Shown one piece after another: positions 61,052-64,000 of a stretch of DNA of 64,000 nt. How positions within the stretch are numbered: position 1 is the stretch's first letter; each line of letters begins with the position of its first letter. Origin of the DNA: Symsagittifera roscoffensis (lineage: Eukaryota; Xenacoelomorpha; Acoela; Convolutidae). The stretch spans positions 56,076,397 to 56,140,396 of the forward strand of contig NC_087065.1 in assembly GCF_963678635.1 (NCBI RefSeq). Direction: 5' to 3'. A program made the position numbers and the translations under genes. The notes under the pieces are model-generated. The model was not told the DNA's origin. It was given only the letters and a program-made list of their open reading frames with translations, and searched no databases.

Positions 61052-64000
61052 CTACACACTTATATCAAGAAAGAGGAAATTAATCAAACGATAAAATCAA
61101 CAAAAACTGATAATGAATTTCGAAAGATCATTCTGATCAACATTTAATCTATACCCATTAAAATCAATGGATCAACTAAGTTTTCCAAGTCAAAACCAAA
61201 TGAACTTAATCTTTTTTAATTAAGTAGATAGGAAAACTACACTCTGAATAAAATGTGACATCTGAATGTCAAGTAAATCTTGAGAAAATTAGTTCTCTCA
61301 GATGAAGAATGGAAGCTGCCCACTCAGTATGGTAGTGCGCGTGATAGATAATAAAAAAAAAATTGAAATATTTTCTTCTACGATATAGCGAACTGCAAAA
61401 ATAAAAATATTTTTTTTTGTCTCCAATCAGGATTTGAACCTGATCATCCGGTGTGAGAGACCCAAACATATACAATGAGTTACGAATGTAGTTAAAGTAA
61501 TAAAATGAATAGCTTTCAGACTTAAATCGTCCTCCTTTTAATTCCCTTGTCTTTCCCGAAAAAGAAATCGAATATCCAATTTTTTTTCCGTAGCTTGGGC
61601 AGCTAGTCACAACGAAAAAAAAGAGGAAAATCTTAGTCAATTTTGACAGCTCGTCGTCTTCCATACTAATTGAATCACGTTAAAACTCTCACGGTTGCTC
61701 GTTGAAAGAAGACCGAACTCGCGCGCTCGAATTGGTGGCGAAAAAACGCCGAGGAGCCAGCCGGCGCATAAAGTGAAATATAACTATAAGTTCAAATTCA
61801 AAATTTTGACACAGACACGAAGCTGCGCTTTGCAAACACAAGCAAAAAAACGACAGAAAAGTAGGTAGCTCCAAAAATGAAATTTAAAAAAAAAAGGATT
61901 AAAAAAAGCATTGAAAAGAAAATCCTTCGCAGTGGCGGAATCGATTCTAAGACCAGAATATTTATATTCCCCTGTGCTCGGATCTGCAATATGCGCCGTT
62001 GATTTGTAAACACTAGCCAAAAACAAAGCAGCATCATATGCTAATAAATTGCCAATCCGATGAAGAAAAAGTGGCACGAAGAACAAATATACACAAATTT
62101 GCTTGAAATAAATTAGAATAGAGCAAGCAGACATCCGCACTAACTTTGCTTGAATTAAATTTGAAAGCAACAAGTCAAACTTTTTTTCATAAACTATTGC
62201 GAAATAGAAATAACTATATTGCGAGATACTTTGAGTTGAAAAATTTCTGAAATCGAGTTTTCATTTTTGTACTGTTGTTTGAAACAAAATTTTTTTCGGT
62301 TCATTTGATTCACTTAAATACTAATCAAATGTCAAATCACATGCTATCAAAAAGCCGTAACAGCCCCGAAAAAGGCACCAATATTTGCAACTTAGGTTGG
62401 AAAAAAAGAATAGTCGTACTATAACTTATCTCTCGCTTAAGTTAGCAAGTGTAATAAAATAAATCATTGTTGATACAAACAATTGCGATACAAACAAATG
62501 CCCATAGGGTGTCAAGAATTAAATTATACAAAATAAAATTGGCTGTTAATTGATTCCAAAAATTTTTTTTAAAAAAACGAGAAAAATTTTCTCAGTAACA
62601 AGAAAAACTGGTCTGCAATTTTTTCTGTTTTTCAGACTCATTTAGGCGAAACTTGATTGGAGGCCGACCTTCTTATTGTAATTTAACAACAATGGTTATT
62701 TTATTTCGACTAAAGCTACCACTATTTTCTGCATTTTTCATCTTAATCAATTGCCTTTTCTTGAAAAAAAAAACCTAGGAAAATGAAGACAACAAAAGTT
62801 GCAAAAAAGCGCTTAAGAATTTTTTCTTTACTCAATTTTAGGTCTTAAATTAGTTTGGTAGGTACATTCTGGCCTACTTGTACAGCAATCCGCTATCCAT
62901 GCTTTAGTTGAGCATGAAACTTGTCTGAATGTCAAATAAAAATCTCGAAACTTCAGTACACTTGTATTCGACATTCCTTGAAACGTTTAAAGTGAAATGC
63001 GTTTGCGCCGCAAAAAAAAGCTTGGCTTCCTATTTTCCGTCTTAACAAAACTAAAATTTCTTGGGTTTCGAAAACATATGCACCCATAGTTTTATCCAAT
63101 TTTGGAAACAGAAGTGGTCTGCACTACAATGACGCGGAGCTGAACTTCGCAAACACAGGCAGAAACAACGAAAACGCTTTCAATGTAAGGAAACGCATAT
63201 AAATCTTTAAAAGCAGCCCTGAAAAACCTGCCGCACTGGGAAGCCCTCAATTTACCGCAACCAAATTTAAGATTCAACGACCAGAACACAAGTCCTAATA
63301 ACTGGGGCTTCCATACATACCAGACAGCTGTGACTGTACTTTATCGATGGTATCGATTCAGAATTTCTTTTTTGTTGATTGTATATTTAGCAACTCCAAT
63401 TTTGCATAATTTCTATTTTTCACTTTCAGCTCAAAAACTCATTCAGCTCTATTTAGCTTGTTATATTTTGTAACTCGCCTCATATATTGTTTTTTCAAGT
63501 GCGAATTGGTCTGTGTGTGTTTTGGTGAGAGGAGGGGAAAGGGGAACAAAACTTTGAATTTTTTTTGGCTTGACATTTTTTTCAGTCAAAATTTGCTGCA
63601 AACAATCATCAGAATAGATCGAGTGATACATTATATTATAGTTGTAATTTGAATGAAATTTTGAAAGTTCTACAAAAACTCGCGCCGTGAAAAACCTGTT
63701 TCAAATTTTTGCTTTTTATAATTATTTAGAGCAAGTGAAGCGTTCGAGTAGAGAACGTAAAGTATACATTAAGCTATTAAGAAATTTTTAGCTTAAATAA
63801 GCGGTTTTTGCAGTTTCAATTAACACTTAACTAACACAAAAATTTCAACAACAAAAAAAACATTTAGGTTTTGATGTTTTTTGTTTTAATTTTGCAAAGT
63901 TTAATTTTTAATTCTGTTTTGAATTGCAACAAAAATTCAGTTGAATGAAGTCAATATTACGATTCTGAACAAACAATTCTAAACACGATTTTGAACAAAA
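61052..64000. other. AT-rich non-coding stretch
   Basis: No supported gene. Two similar short segments, one near 61815-61860 and one near 63125-63175 (both with GCAAACACA followed by GCA and AACGA), suggest a further minor dispersed repeat. Upstream CLHC1-like exons on the minus strand were looked for and not found. Confidence 0.5.
61423..61490 (-). repeat. tRNA-like fragment (Glu-CTC-like)
   Basis: On the minus strand ATCAGGTTCAAATCCTGAT forms a perfect T-arm with a B box, and GGTCTCTCACACC upstream resembles an anticodon arm with CTC. The expected 5' acceptor partner of TTGGAGA is missing, so this is a pseudo-tRNA or SINE head. Confidence 0.4.

Noticed and set aside
61269-61664. 131-residue minus-strand frame with a good ATG
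   Set aside because: Low-complexity Phe/Tyr-rich translation that overlaps the tRNA-like fragment; no domain recognised.
1-64000. CRISPR arrays, bacterial operons, riboswitches
   Set aside because: The window is clearly eukaryotic, with spliced genes and retroelements; direct repeats seen are satellites, LTRs and target duplications.

Overview
The window is a stretch of an animal (metazoan) nuclear genome. It is AT-rich, its genes are split by GT-AG introns, and more of it is mobile-element sequence than exon. No gene settles the phylum. The mix of a TRPV channel, ciliary microtubule proteins, a Ty3/Gypsy element, hAT-like MITEs, tRNA-headed SINEs and a CR1/L2-like LINE with a 2A-like motif suggests an aquatic invertebrate, which is inference.

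Layout. 1-3.8 kb: AT-rich DNA with no gene seen. 3.84-5.21 kb (+): the last three exons of a very acidic, sequon-rich protein, two of which are tandem duplicates. 5.46-35.46 kb (-): a TRPV-type cation channel of about 17 coding exons, assembled here exon by exon from N-terminus and ankyrin repeats through six membrane segments to the TRP helix and C-terminus. Its introns hold eight hAT-like MITE copies or fragments (one with a second MITE nested inside), a complete 6.7-kb Ty3/Gypsy element with 215-bp LTRs and a CATAT target duplication, a tRNA-derived SINE, and a 3.5-kb satellite/microsatellite block. 35.5-39.7 kb: intergenic, with two more small MITE families. 39.7-43.2 kb (+): a complete seven-exon CIMIP2/FAM166-type ciliary microtubule inner protein (332 codons plus stop, all phases consistent). 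43.5-53.0 kb: mostly decayed elements, including two LTR retrotransposon remnants. 53.88-55.58 kb (+): an intact beta-hexosaminidase (GH20) in one uninterrupted ORF. 56.0-57.7 kb (-): a shrunken non-LTR retrotransposon. 59.16-60.25 kb (-): one long last exon of a clathrin-linker (CLHC1-like) helical protein. 60.5-61.05 kb: an inverted copy of part of the CIMIP2 gene's third intron. 61-64 kb: nothing convincing beyond a tRNA-like fragment.

How the genes relate. There is no operon-like organisation. Invertebrate TRPV channels of the Nanchung/Inactive/OCR group act in sensory cilia and CIMIP2 proteins lie inside ciliary doublet microtubules, so two neighbouring genes may share a ciliated-cell context, but proximity alone does not show this. 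The strongest new observations are the exactly resolved nested MITE insertions, the inverted duplication ending at a MITE terminus, the tandem exon duplication in the acidic protein, the intronless hexosaminidase, and the 2A-like motif of the LINE remnant.
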